Assembly (NCBI RefSeq): GCF_003389455.1
Contig: NZ_QUAC01000243.1
Span: forward strand, 1 to 36,549
DNA from: Streptomyces inhibens
GTDB taxonomy: Bacteria; Actinomycetota; Actinomycetes; Streptomycetales; Streptomycetaceae
Direction of reading: 5' to 3'
Length of the DNA: 36,549 nucleotides
Each line of letters starts with the position of its first letter. Position 1 is the first letter of the stretch. Shown here one piece after another: positions 1-7,918 of this stretch. A program made the position numbers and the translations under genes. Below the pieces are notes generated by a model, which worked only from the letters and a program-made list of their open reading frames with translations, did no database searches and had not been told where the DNA came from.

Positions 1-37
1 CGGCGCCCCGTACGGCCAGTACGCCGGCGCGGCGCGC

Positions 38-74
38 GGCCGAGGCCGCCACGGGCCGCGTGGCGGCCTCGGCC
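38..74 (-). terminator. Strong hairpin terminator of the solute-binding protein gene
   Basis: A perfect 16-bp inverted repeat (38-53 pairing with 59-74) has a 5-nt loop. It begins 20 nt past the stop codon of the minus-strand solute-binding gene. There is no T-tract, which is usual for Streptomyces terminators. Bases 1-37 are too short to assign. Confidence 0.75.
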
Positions 75-93
75 GGGCGGGTGGTCGTGCCGG

Positions 94-1638
94 TCACTGC
101 GCCAGCCAGACGTTTTCGAGCTGAACACGTCCGTAGCCGGGGAGCTTGGGCAGGCCGTGGACCTTGGGCGCGGCCAGGTCGATGCCGTCGGCCATGCCCC
201 ACAGCAGGTAGCCGGACTTGTCGTATTCGATCTGCTGGAGGTCGCGCAGGGCTGCGGCGCGGGCCTTGGGGTCGGCGGTGGCGATGACCTTGTGGTAGGC
301 GGCGTCGAAGTCCTTGTCGGACCAGTCGGCCTCGTTTTGGCCGGCTCCGGTGGTCATGGTCTTGGAGGCGAAGAAGACCACGGAATCGTTGGTGCCCCAG
401 TAGTTGGTGTAGAAGTCGCCCTTGAGCCAGGTCTTCTGGTAGAAGGTGCCGGACTCCTGCTTGACGACCTTGATCTTGATGCCGGCCTCGCGGGCCTGGG
501 TGGAGAACAGCGTCGCGGACTCCGAGAGCCCGGCGATGTCCTCGGTGGTGACCAGCTCGTAGGTCTTGGAGAAGTCGAAGTCGGCTTCCTTCAGCAGCTG
601 CTTGGCCTTGGCCAGGTCGCGGTGGCGCTGCGGGATGCTCTTGGCGTAGCCGGGGTCGCCGGTGCCCAGGATGTCGTTGGCGACGGTGCCGTACCCGGAC
701 AGGACCTGCTTGACCATCGCCTCGCGGTCCACGACGAGCTTCATGGCCTCGCGGACCTTGGGGTCGGCGAACGGGCCGCTGGAGGCGCGCATCACGAGGG
801 GCATCGCCATGTCGTTGGGGCGCCGGATGACCTGGATGTCCTTGCGCGAGTCGGCGGTACGGGCCGCGACCGGCCCGGCGTTGGAGGCCACATCGATCTG
901 CCCGGACATCATGGCGTTCGCCATCGCCTGGGGGCTTTCGAACATGGTCACCTCGATGGCGTCGAGGTGGACCTTGCCGCCGTGCCAGTGGTCATTGCGC
1001 AGCAGCCGGGCGTTGCCGCCGCGGTACCAGTCGAGCTTGAAGGGGCCGGTACCGGGGGCCTTGGCGATGCCCTTGTCGGGGGTGTTCTTCTTGAGGATGA
1101 ACGTCGACAGGCGGGTGAGCATGGGGAGTTCGGCGTTGGCGTAGTCGGAGACGAGGACGACGGTGTCCTTGCCCTCGGCGGTGATGTTGTCCGCCTTGAT
1201 GCCGGGCAGCCGCGCCGCGCCGGCGGGGGTGTTGCGCAGGCGGCGCAGCGACCAGACCACATCGTCGGCGGTGACCGGAGTTCCGTCGTGGAAGGTCGCG
1301 CCCTTGGCGATGGTGAAGCGCCAGGTCTTGAGGTCCTTTGACGGCTTCCAGGCGGAGGCGAGGCGGCCGGCGGTGTTGTCCTTGAGGCCCGGTGCGGTGA
1401 GGGTGTCGTAGACGAGGGCGATGATGAGGTAGTCGCTCTCGTTGCCCTGGTTGCCGTGCGGATCGCGGGTGATGGCCGAGGAGCGGCCGAGCGCGCCGAT
1501 GCGGAGCGTGCCGCCCTTTCTCGGTTTGCCGCCGGAGCCGGAGGACGCCGCGTCGTTGCCGCCCCCGCAGGCGGCGAGCAACGCGGCCGCGCCTATGCCG
1601 CTGCCGGCCCACAGCACCTGACGCCTGTTCCAGTTCAC
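94..1638 (-). CDS. ABC transporter substrate-binding lipoprotein, family 5 (peptide/nickel/opine type)
   Basis: This is an extracytoplasmic solute-binding protein of about 514 aa, the usual size for the family-5 (DppA/OppA/NikA/CntA-like) class. The N-terminus has an RR pair (NRRQVL), a hydrophobic core and the lipobox LLAAC, so it is probably a Tat- or Sec-exported lipoprotein. Family-5 features include GGTLRIG near the mature start, HDGTPVTADDVVWSL and APGTGPFKL. I chose GTG 1638, which has a GAGG 7 nt upstream; GTG 1653 is an alternative in the same frame. No permease or ATPase gene is in the window, so its partners are elsewhere or shared. It is divergent from the diaminopropionate operon and its promoter holds an iron box. 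Family 5 includes the staphylopine and nickel-chelate binders, so uptake of a metal chelate is a reasonable inference. A peptide ligand is equally possible from sequence alone. Confidence 0.85.
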   Translation of the reverse strand: MNWNRRQVLWAGSGIGAAALLAACGGGNDAASSGSGGKPRKGGTLRIGALGRSSAITRDPHGNQGNESDYLIIALVYDTLTAPGLKDNTAGRLASAWKPSKDLKTWRFTIAKGATFHDGTPVTADDVVWSLRRLRNTPAGAARLPGIKADNITAEGKDTVVLVSDYANAELPMLTRLSTFILKKNTPDKGIAKAPGTGPFKLDWYRGGNARLLRNDHWHGGKVHLDAIEVTMFESPQAMANAMMSGQIDVASNAGPVAARTADSRKDIQVIRRPNDMAMPLVMRASSGPFADPKVREAMKLVVDREAMVKQVLSGYGTVANDILGTGDPGYAKSIPQRHRDLAKAKQLLKEADFDFSKTYELVTTEDIAGLSESATLFSTQAREAGIKIKVVKQESGTFYQKTWLKGDFYTNYWGTNDSVVFFASKTMTTGAGQNEADWSDKDFDAAYHKVIATADPKARAAALRDLQQIEYDKSGYLLWGMADGIDLAAPKVHGLPKLPGYGRVQLENVWLAQ

Positions 1639-1667
1639 GTTGCCTCGCTCCACTCGGATCCACTTGC

Positions 1668-1686
1668 TTAGGTTTGCCTACCCTAA
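1668..1686 (-). promoter_or_regulatory. Iron box (DmdR1/IdeR-type) upstream of the solute-binding gene
   Basis: TTAGGTTTGCCTACCCTAA matches 16 of 19 positions of the actinobacterial iron-box palindrome TTAGGTTAGGCTAACCTAA. It lies 30 nt upstream of the GTG start, in promoter position, and predicts repression by iron-loaded DmdR1/IdeR. Confidence 0.8.
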
Positions 1687-1798
1687 TGACAACCATCTCC
1701 GCAAGGGGGCTTGACACCAGGGCCGACGATTGGTCGGCGCCAACCGGCCCAATAGTGGCGAGAGTTCCACGAACTCGGACACAGGGCCCATATTTCAG

Positions 1799-1817
1799 TT
1801 AGGTTTGCCTAACCTCA
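1799..1817 (+). promoter_or_regulatory. Iron box (DmdR1/IdeR-type) upstream of the oxygenase-led operon
   Basis: TTAGGTTTGCCTAACCTCA matches 16 of 19 positions of the same iron-box palindrome. It is 160 nt upstream of the first gene of the plus-strand operon, which implies a long leader of roughly 140 nt. No riboswitch-like structure was recognised there. Together with the box at 1668 it suggests both transcripts respond to iron. Confidence 0.8.
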
Positions 1818-1976
1818 CTTCTGTGGGTAGCTTCGTCACCGTCCGCTGGACGCCGGGCACGGAGCGGCGCCCTCAGAACGCTCTGCCCTGGGCTGTCGAG
1901 CGCACTGCGCCCTGTCCGTGCGACGCCGCGCCGGACCCGATTCCCCCGCCCTCAACCGGAAACGGACTACCTCGAC

Positions 1977-2969
1977 ATGAGCACGGGAGCCGCACCCGTC
2001 CGCCAGCTCGACGCCAGCAGCGTCGGGGAACTGCGCCAGGCCGCCGAGAAGATCTTCACCGAATTCGGCACGTCGGCCACCTCCCCCGAACTCCTGGCCC
2101 GCGTCGCCGAATTCGCCGACGCGCTGAGCGAGCCGATCCGCCACCAGCTGCGCCCCGTCGACACCGACGACGGTCTGTTCGTCCTGCGCGGCCTGGAGGT
2201 CGACGACACCGAGATAGGCCCCACCCCCGCCAGCTGGGCCACCGCCGGCGACAGCGCCGCCGTCTACGACATCGTGCTGCTGCTGCTCGCCACCGTCATG
2301 GGCAACCCCATCGCGTGGGAAGGCCAGCAGGACGGCCGCTTCGTGCACAACATCGTCCCCGCCCCCGGTCATGAGACCAAGCAGACCGGCGCCAGCAGCA
2401 CCGTTCTGCTCAGCCCGCACACCGAGGATGCCTTCCACCCGGGACGCGCCCATCTGCTGATGCTCGGCTGTATGCGCAACCACGACAACATCGCCACCAC
2501 CGCCGCCAGCGTCCGCAACGTCTCGCTCAGCGAGGCCGACACCGCACTCCTCACCAGGCCGCTGCTGCCGATCCTGCCGGACGACGCGTACACCGAGGCC
2601 CAGGGCTTCGACGGACGTCCGCCGGCCGTACCCACCCTCTTCCACGCCAAGGACGGCCTGACGCTCCGCTTCGACCCGGCCTACACCCCCGTCGAAGACG
2701 CCTCCCCCGCCCACCAAGCCGCCTACCAGCGCCTTGAAGCTGAACTCGCCCGCGTCTCGGGCGCCGTGAGCCTGAGCCCCGGCGAGGTCCTGATCGTGGA
2801 CAACGACCTCGTCGTCCACGGCCGCGTCCCCTTCCAGGCCCGCTACGACGGCACCGACCGGTGGCTCAAGCGCGCCTCCATCCGTGTCCCCGCGCGCCGC
2901 ACACGCCCCTTGGCCGAGGAAGACGAGCACGGCTACGGCCAGGCCGCCATCGAAGCCCACGCCGCCTGA
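1977..2969 (+). CDS. Fe(II)/2-oxoglutarate-dependent oxygenase, clavaminate synthase-like (TauD superfamily)
   Basis: This is a 330-aa non-haem iron oxygenase. The metal site is visible as His148-Thr-Glu150 (SPHTEDAFHPG) and distal His281 (DNDLVVHGR). Arginines at 295-299 (DRWLKR) are suited to bind the 2-oxoglutarate carboxylate. An H-x-E rather than H-x-D facial triad, with this spacing, is typical of clavaminate synthase and of the free-amino-acid beta-hydroxylases AsnO and VioC, so the likely substrate is an amino acid. It is the first gene of a tight operon, with 26 nt to the next gene. The SbnB-like enzyme next door releases 2-oxoglutarate, the co-substrate needed here. The upstream iron box suggests expression under iron starvation. 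The exact substrate cannot be read from sequence. Confidence 0.85.
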   Translation: MSTGAAPVRQLDASSVGELRQAAEKIFTEFGTSATSPELLARVAEFADALSEPIRHQLRPVDTDDGLFVLRGLEVDDTEIGPTPASWATAGDSAAVYDIVLLLLATVMGNPIAWEGQQDGRFVHNIVPAPGHETKQTGASSTVLLSPHTEDAFHPGRAHLLMLGCMRNHDNIATTAASVRNVSLSEADTALLTRPLLPILPDDAYTEAQGFDGRPPAVPTLFHAKDGLTLRFDPAYTPVEDASPAHQAAYQRLEAELARVSGAVSLSPGEVLIVDNDLVVHGRVPFQARYDGTDRWLKRASIRVPARRTRPLAEEDEHGYGQAAIEAHAA

Positions 2970-2995
2970 GCGCCACACCCCCACCGAGGACGGAC

Positions 2996-4021
2996 ATGAC
3001 CAAGACCACTGTGGCCGGCGACGCCCACTCCATACCCGCCGACGACAAGACCCTGCGTGCGCTGTCCACCAGCGACCTCGCCGGCATCGACATCACCCTT
3101 GCCGACGTCGTCGGCACGGTCGAAGGCGCCTACCGCACGCTGGCCGCGGGCCGGTCGGACAACCCCCGCAAACTGACCGTCAAGCCCGAAGACGGGCACT
3201 CGGTCTCCTACGCCATGCTCGGCCGGGACGGCTCCCGCAACGTCGTCGCGATCAAGACCTCGTACAAGCACGGGCTCGACAAGGGCCGCGAGGAGCAGCA
3301 CTACTACACCGCGCTCACGCTCTACGACGATGTCACCGGCCTGCCCGTCGCCATGATGGACTGCGGCCGCATCGGGTCGCTGCGCACCCCGGCCGTCTCC
3401 GCTCTCCTCGCCCGCGAATGTGCCCGGCCCGGCGCCCGCAGCGCCCTGGTCATCGGCACCGGCACCCAAGGGCGCCTGGCCCTGCCCTTCCTGCTGACGA
3501 CCGTGCCGGATCTGGACCGTCTGATGCTGTTCGGCACCCACCCCGAAGGCATCACCGCCGTGCGCGAGCAGCTGAGCGCGCACTTCCCCGACCGGGACGT
3601 GGAGATCGTCACGGACCTGCGGGCCGCGGCGGCCGACGCCGACATCATCGTCGCCACCGCCGGCGTGCACACCCCGGCCGCCGTCGAGGCCGGGTGGCTC
3701 AAGCCCGGCGCCCTGTCCATCCTCGTGGGCCACGGGCTGGCACCGTCCACCCTCCACCGTGCCGATCGCGTCGTGGCCACCAGCGAGGCACAGATGAAGG
3801 TCACCGGCACCGACATGGCCGACGAGGAGGGCAACCTCCCGGCCGTCGACACCGAGTTCCCGCCGGTCATCGCGGGTATCACCGCCGGCCGCCGTTCGGC
3901 GCAGGAACGAATCTTCGCCTACAACAGCGGACTCGTCGTCACCGACATCGCCCTGGGCCACCGCTTCGCCCAACTCGCCCTCGACCAGGGCCTGGGAGTG
4001 CAGGTGCCACTGTGGCAGTGA
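2996..4021 (+). CDS. sbnB: SbnB-like 2,3-diaminopropionate synthase subunit (ornithine cyclodeaminase/mu-crystallin family)
   Basis: This 341-aa protein is of the OCD/mu-crystallin family. It has the family motif IGSLRTPAVSA, a Rossmann NAD(H) loop ALVIGTGTQG around residues 147-157, and a C-terminal YNSGLVVTDIALG segment with the conserved Asp. In staphyloferrin B synthesis SbnB oxidatively hydrolyses N-(1-amino-1-carboxyethyl)-glutamate to L-2,3-diaminopropionate and 2-oxoglutarate. The SbnA-like gene two places downstream makes that role more likely than proline-forming ornithine cyclodeamination. ATG 2996 is chosen because it follows GGACGG and suits family length; the longer open frame runs back into the oxygenase gene. 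The 3' end overlaps the next start, so the genes are translationally coupled. It is cytoplasmic. Confidence 0.82.
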   Translation: MTKTTVAGDAHSIPADDKTLRALSTSDLAGIDITLADVVGTVEGAYRTLAAGRSDNPRKLTVKPEDGHSVSYAMLGRDGSRNVVAIKTSYKHGLDKGREEQHYYTALTLYDDVTGLPVAMMDCGRIGSLRTPAVSALLARECARPGARSALVIGTGTQGRLALPFLLTTVPDLDRLMLFGTHPEGITAVREQLSAHFPDRDVEIVTDLRAAAADADIIVATAGVHTPAAVEAGWLKPGALSILVGHGLAPSTLHRADRVVATSEAQMKVTGTDMADEEGNLPAVDTEFPPVIAGITAGRRSAQERIFAYNSGLVVTDIALGHRFAQLALDQGLGVQVPLWQ

Positions 4022-5394
4022 CCGGCCTCCACACCGCGTACGTACCGACCCTGCCCGCCCACACCGACCCGGACACCGACCAGGTGCTGGACAGCGGCCT
4101 GCTGCACGAGCTGTCCCACGCCTTCGGCGGCCCGTTCCACTTCCTTCTGCCGCACCGCTTCGACGCCAACCTCGCCGCCTTCCGCACCGCGCTGAGCGAC
4201 GCCGGTGTGGAGGGGCGGGTCTACTACGCGAAGAAGGCCAACAAGGCAGCCGTGTGGATGGAACGCTGCGCCGCCCACCAGGCGGGCGTGGACGTGGCCA
4301 GCGCGCCGGAGCTGCGTGAAGCCCTCGGACACGGCGTACGCGGCGAGAACATCGTCGTCACCGGCCCCGCCAAGAGCGAGGAACTGCTGCGACTGGCCGT
4401 CCTCCAGGGCTGCCTGATCGCCGTCGATGCCCTCGACGAACTCGACCTGCTCATCACGCTCACCCTGACCGGCGCGGTACGCCCGGCCCGCCTGCTGCTG
4501 CGCCGGCTCCCGCCGGCACAGCCACACAGTCGCTTCGGGATGAACGCCGCTGAGCTGGCGACCGCCCTGGACCGGTGCGTACGGGCGGGGAACGCGGTGC
4601 GGATGGAAGGCTTCAGCTTCCACCTGTCCGGCTACGCCACCCAGCCGCGCGCAGACCTCGCCGAGGAGCTCCTCGACCTGTGTCTGAAGGCCCGGGTGCT
4701 GGGACTGCAGGCCGACCGGATCAGCATCGGCGGCGGCTTCGCCGTCGACTACAGCTCGGCCGACCACTGGCACACCTTCCTCGCCGAACAGCGCCCCGAG
4801 CACTACCACGCGAACAAGACGTTCCACACCGCGGACTTCTACCCCTACCACTCCCCCGTCGCCGGAGCCGACGCGCTGCGCACCATCCTGGCCACCGTCC
4901 CCGAAAGCGGCACCACGACATTGGCGGAGCGGCTCAAGGAGACCGGCACCCTGCTGATGATGGAGCCCGGCCGCGCCCTGCTGGACGGGGCGGGTGCATC
5001 CGTCTTCCGCGTCCAGGGCGTCAAGGACCGCGACGGCTACCGGATCGTCACCGTCGACGGCACCAGCCTGAGCGTGTCCGAGCAGTGGTTCAACAGCGAA
5101 TACCTGCCCGACCCCCATCTGGTGACCCCCTCCGGCCGGGCCCACGGCAGCGAGGTGCACCCCGCTTGTGTGGGGGGAGCGTCCTGCCTGGAGTCGGACA
5201 TGCTCACCTGGCGCAAGGTCCCCTTCCCCGCCCGCCCACGCGTCGGCGACCTGCTGGTCTACCCGAACACGGCCGGGTACCAGATGGACTCCAACGAGTC
5301 CCCCTTCCACGACCTGCCGCTGCCCCCCAAGGTCGTTCTGGACCGCCTGGGCGGCCGCCCTCGCTGGCGCCTCGACCGCCGCCCCGCCTGCTGA
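4012..5394 (+). CDS. PLP-dependent fold-type III decarboxylase (SbnH/diaminopimelate-ornithine decarboxylase family)
   Basis: This is a protein of about 460 aa with an alanine-racemase-type PLP barrel followed by a beta domain. The PLP lysine is Lys75 in YYAKKAN. The glycine-rich phosphate loop is SIGGGF, the second phosphate-binding motif is EPGR, and the C-terminal active-site Cys lies in GGASCLESDM. The GTG at 4012 has AGGTG 7 nt upstream; GTG 4018, which forms a GTGA overlap with the preceding stop, is an alternative. Family members decarboxylate the D-configured or side-chain carboxylate of diamino acids or their conjugates. SbnH does this on a citryl-diaminopropionate intermediate. No citrate-condensing NIS synthetase is present here, so the substrate must differ, perhaps diaminopropionate itself, its hydroxylated form, or the glutamate conjugate. 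Confidence 0.85.
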   Translation: MAVTGLHTAYVPTLPAHTDPDTDQVLDSGLLHELSHAFGGPFHFLLPHRFDANLAAFRTALSDAGVEGRVYYAKKANKAAVWMERCAAHQAGVDVASAPELREALGHGVRGENIVVTGPAKSEELLRLAVLQGCLIAVDALDELDLLITLTLTGAVRPARLLLRRLPPAQPHSRFGMNAAELATALDRCVRAGNAVRMEGFSFHLSGYATQPRADLAEELLDLCLKARVLGLQADRISIGGGFAVDYSSADHWHTFLAEQRPEHYHANKTFHTADFYPYHSPVAGADALRTILATVPESGTTTLAERLKETGTLLMMEPGRALLDGAGASVFRVQGVKDRDGYRIVTVDGTSLSVSEQWFNSEYLPDPHLVTPSGRAHGSEVHPACVGGASCLESDMLTWRKVPFPARPRVGDLLVYPNTAGYQMDSNESPFHDLPLPPKVVLDRLGGRPRWRLDRRPAC

Positions 5395-5423
5395 CTTCCT
5401 TCGACCTACCCAGGAGCTCGCCC

Positions 5424-6449
5424 ATGAACGAGGCCCTCGCGCGCCCCGCCGTGGTCTCCCGCATATCCGACCTCATCGGATACACCCCGCTGTTCGAGCT
5501 GTGCCGCACCGAAACCGGCAGCCGCCTCCTGCTCAAGCTGGAGATGTACAACCCCACCGGCACCGCCAAGATCCGCATGGCGCGCCAAATGGTCCTCGAC
5601 GCCGAAGCACGCGGCGAACTGCGCCCCGGTGGCCGCATCATCGAGTCCACCTCCGGCAATACCGGCCTGGGCCTGGCGGTCATCGCCGCGGAACGCGGCT
5701 ACACCTTCACCGCCGTCGTCGACAACCACGCGTGCACCGACAAACTCCGCGGCATGAAGGCCCTGGGCACCGAGCTCGTCCACGTCGTCGACGACGGCAC
5801 AGAAGAGCTGGCCACCGCCGCCCGCGAGGAACTGGCCGAGGAGATGGCCCGCGGCCAGGACAACACGATCTTCACCGAGCAGCACAACAACCCCAGCAAC
5901 GGCGTCGGCTACTTCCCGGTCGCACACGAACTCCACCAGGCCCTCGACGGGAACATCGACGTCCTGATCGGCGCGGTGGGCACCGGTGGCGCGCTGTGCG
6001 GCACCACGCGCGAACTGCGCAAGCTCGTCCCCGACTTCACCACGATCGGCGTCGAGCCCAAAGGCTCCATCGCCTTCGGCGGCCCCGCCCACGACTACTA
6101 CCAGTCCGGGACCGGCACCCCCGAAGGCGCCGAGATCGGCGCGCTCGTCGACTTCGACCTGATCGACGAAGGGGTCAAGGTCGGCGACATCGAGGCGTTC
6201 GCCACCGCCCGCGCCGTCGCCCGCACCGGCCTGCTCATCGGCGGCTCGGCCGGCGGCGTCGTCCACGAGGCGCTGACCCGGCTGACGTCCCTGCCGCCGG
6301 GCAGCACTATGGTCGCCCTGGTCAACGACGGCGGAGAGAAGTACATGGACACCGTCTTCAACGACGACTGGATGAACGCCCGCAACCTCATCGATCCCGC
6401 CGTGGAACGCGAGATCGACGAGACGCTCACCAAACTCCGCAGGAATTGA
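5424..6449 (+). CDS. sbnA: SbnA-like PLP synthase (cysteine synthase family)
   Basis: This is a 341-aa fold-type II PLP enzyme. The PLP lysine is Lys49 in NPTGTAKIR. The substrate loop is STSGNTG, the phosphate-binding loop is GTGGALCG, and the C-terminal region reads GGSAGG and DGGEKYMDTVFNDDW. SbnA joins O-phospho-L-serine and L-glutamate to give N-(1-amino-1-carboxyethyl)-glutamate, the substrate of SbnB. The pairing with an SbnB-like gene in one operon favours that activity over cysteine synthesis. ATG 5424 has a good AGGAG 7 nt upstream. The stop overlaps the MATE start (TGATG). Cystathionine or O-ureidoserine synthase activity cannot be excluded without knowing the active-site pocket residues. 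Confidence 0.83.
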   Translation: MNEALARPAVVSRISDLIGYTPLFELCRTETGSRLLLKLEMYNPTGTAKIRMARQMVLDAEARGELRPGGRIIESTSGNTGLGLAVIAAERGYTFTAVVDNHACTDKLRGMKALGTELVHVVDDGTEELATAAREELAEEMARGQDNTIFTEQHNNPSNGVGYFPVAHELHQALDGNIDVLIGAVGTGGALCGTTRELRKLVPDFTTIGVEPKGSIAFGGPAHDYYQSGTGTPEGAEIGALVDFDLIDEGVKVGDIEAFATARAVARTGLLIGGSAGGVVHEALTRLTSLPPGSTMVALVNDGGEKYMDTVFNDDWMNARNLIDPAVEREIDETLTKLRRN

Positions 6450-7882
6450 TGCCCGCCATGCAGCTGACCACCCTCCTCCGCGACAGCCGCGCCCTGGCCA
6501 CCCTCGCCGTCCCCCTCATCCTCACCCAGCTCGCGCAGGTGGCCCTGACCACCACCGACACCGTGATGATGGGCCTGCTCGGCACGGCCGACCTCGCGGC
6601 AGGAGGGCTGGCCATCGTCATCTTCAACCAGCTGCGCACCATGGGCGTCGGCCTGGTCACCTCCGTCGGCAACCAGATAGCCGCCGCGTCCGCCCGAGCA
6701 GAGGCGGGCCAGGAGTCCGACGCGTCCCAGGACGCTGACCCGCAGGAAGGCAGCGAAGAGGTCCGCACGATCGTCCGCGCCAGCCTGGCCGTGGCCACCC
6801 TCGCCGGCATGGCCGGCGCGGTTCTCATGCTCCTCATCGGCCAGGCGCTCACCCTGCTCGGTCAGGAAGCCGGCGTCGTCGACCGCGCCCGGACCATGCT
6901 GCTGGCTCTCGCCCCCGGTCTGCTGCCCTGTCTGTGGTTCCAGGCCATCCGCCAGTTCACCGTCGGCATGCGCCGCCCACAGGCCCTCCTGCAGATAACC
7001 ATCGCCTCCGTCGCCGTCAACGCCGGTATCAACTGGGCGCTCATCCACGGCACCTGGGGACTGCCGAAGCTGGGACTGCCCGGCATCGGCGTGGCCACCT
7101 CCCTGGTCTACCTGCTGTCCTTCCTGGCCCTGTACGTCTCGGCGAAGAAGGACAAGGTCCTCGGCCCCCTGCTCAGCCTCAACATCGCCAAGGCCGACCG
7201 CCGAACGGTCCGCCGACTGGTCCAGCTCGGCATACCCATAGCCGCGACCTACGGTTCCGAGGCCGGCTTCTTCTCGGTCACCGCCCTGATGGCCGGCTCC
7301 TTCGGCAGCGCCGCCCTGGCCGCGCACACCGCCGTCAACCAGCTCGTCTACATCGTCTTCCAGGTCGCCGTCGGCCTCTCCCACGCCGCGTCCATCAACG
7401 TCAGCCGAGAACTCGCCCTCGGCCGCACCGGGACCGCCCTGCGCATCAAGAACACCGCGCTGGCCTGCGCAGGCGCCGTGATGGTCGTGGTGGGCATCGT
7501 CTACATCACGCTCCCCGAGCTGGTACTGAGCCCCTTCTTCGACACCGGCAGCGCCAAGGACGCCGAAGCCGTCTCCATCGCCACCCACCTGCTCCTCGTC
7601 ATCATGGTCCTGCAGTTCTTCGACTGCGCCCAGAACATCGGCGTCGGACTGCTGCGCGGCCTCAACGACACCAAGAGCGGATTCCGCATCACCCTCATCG
7701 GCTACTGGATCATCGGACTCCCCACCGCCTGGCTCCTCGGCTACGCCGTCGGACTCCACACCCTCGGCATCTGGCTCGGCCTGCTCACCGGCCTCGCTGC
7801 CACCGCCGTCCTGCTCCTGCGCCGTTACGGCGCGGAACTGCACGCAAAGGGCACGGAACTGCAAGCCGCATCCGCGGCGTAG
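6449..7882 (+). CDS. MATE family efflux transporter
   Basis: This is a 477-aa integral membrane protein of the MATE fold (two six-helix bundles, about 12 membrane segments). It starts with the characteristic LAVPLILTQLAQVALTTTDTVMMG in helix 1 and has a pseudo-repeat beginning near LVQLGIPIAATYGSEAGFFSV in the second half. A hydrophilic acidic loop (residues about 83-105, rich in E/D/S/Q) follows helix 2, which is longer than usual. The start at 6449 overlaps the previous stop by one base; ATG 6458 is an alternative. As the last gene of the operon it most likely exports the pathway product using a cation gradient. Only 36 nt separate its stop from the convergent gene, and no strong terminator was found there. 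Confidence 0.9.
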   Translation: MPAMQLTTLLRDSRALATLAVPLILTQLAQVALTTTDTVMMGLLGTADLAAGGLAIVIFNQLRTMGVGLVTSVGNQIAAASARAEAGQESDASQDADPQEGSEEVRTIVRASLAVATLAGMAGAVLMLLIGQALTLLGQEAGVVDRARTMLLALAPGLLPCLWFQAIRQFTVGMRRPQALLQITIASVAVNAGINWALIHGTWGLPKLGLPGIGVATSLVYLLSFLALYVSAKKDKVLGPLLSLNIAKADRRTVRRLVQLGIPIAATYGSEAGFFSVTALMAGSFGSAALAAHTAVNQLVYIVFQVAVGLSHAASINVSRELALGRTGTALRIKNTALACAGAVMVVVGIVYITLPELVLSPFFDTGSAKDAEAVSIATHLLLVIMVLQFFDCAQNIGVGLLRGLNDTKSGFRITLIGYWIIGLPTAWLLGYAVGLHTLGIWLGLLTGLAATAVLLLRRYGAELHAKGTELQAASAA

Positions 7883-7918
7883 TCGCCGATCTCCTCACAG
7901 GAATCCGGCAGCCGCCAC

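Noticed and set aside
2861..2995. Longer N-terminus for the SbnB-like protein
   Set aside because: It would overlap the oxygenase gene and adds Arg/Pro-rich residues unlike the family; ATG 2996 fits family length.
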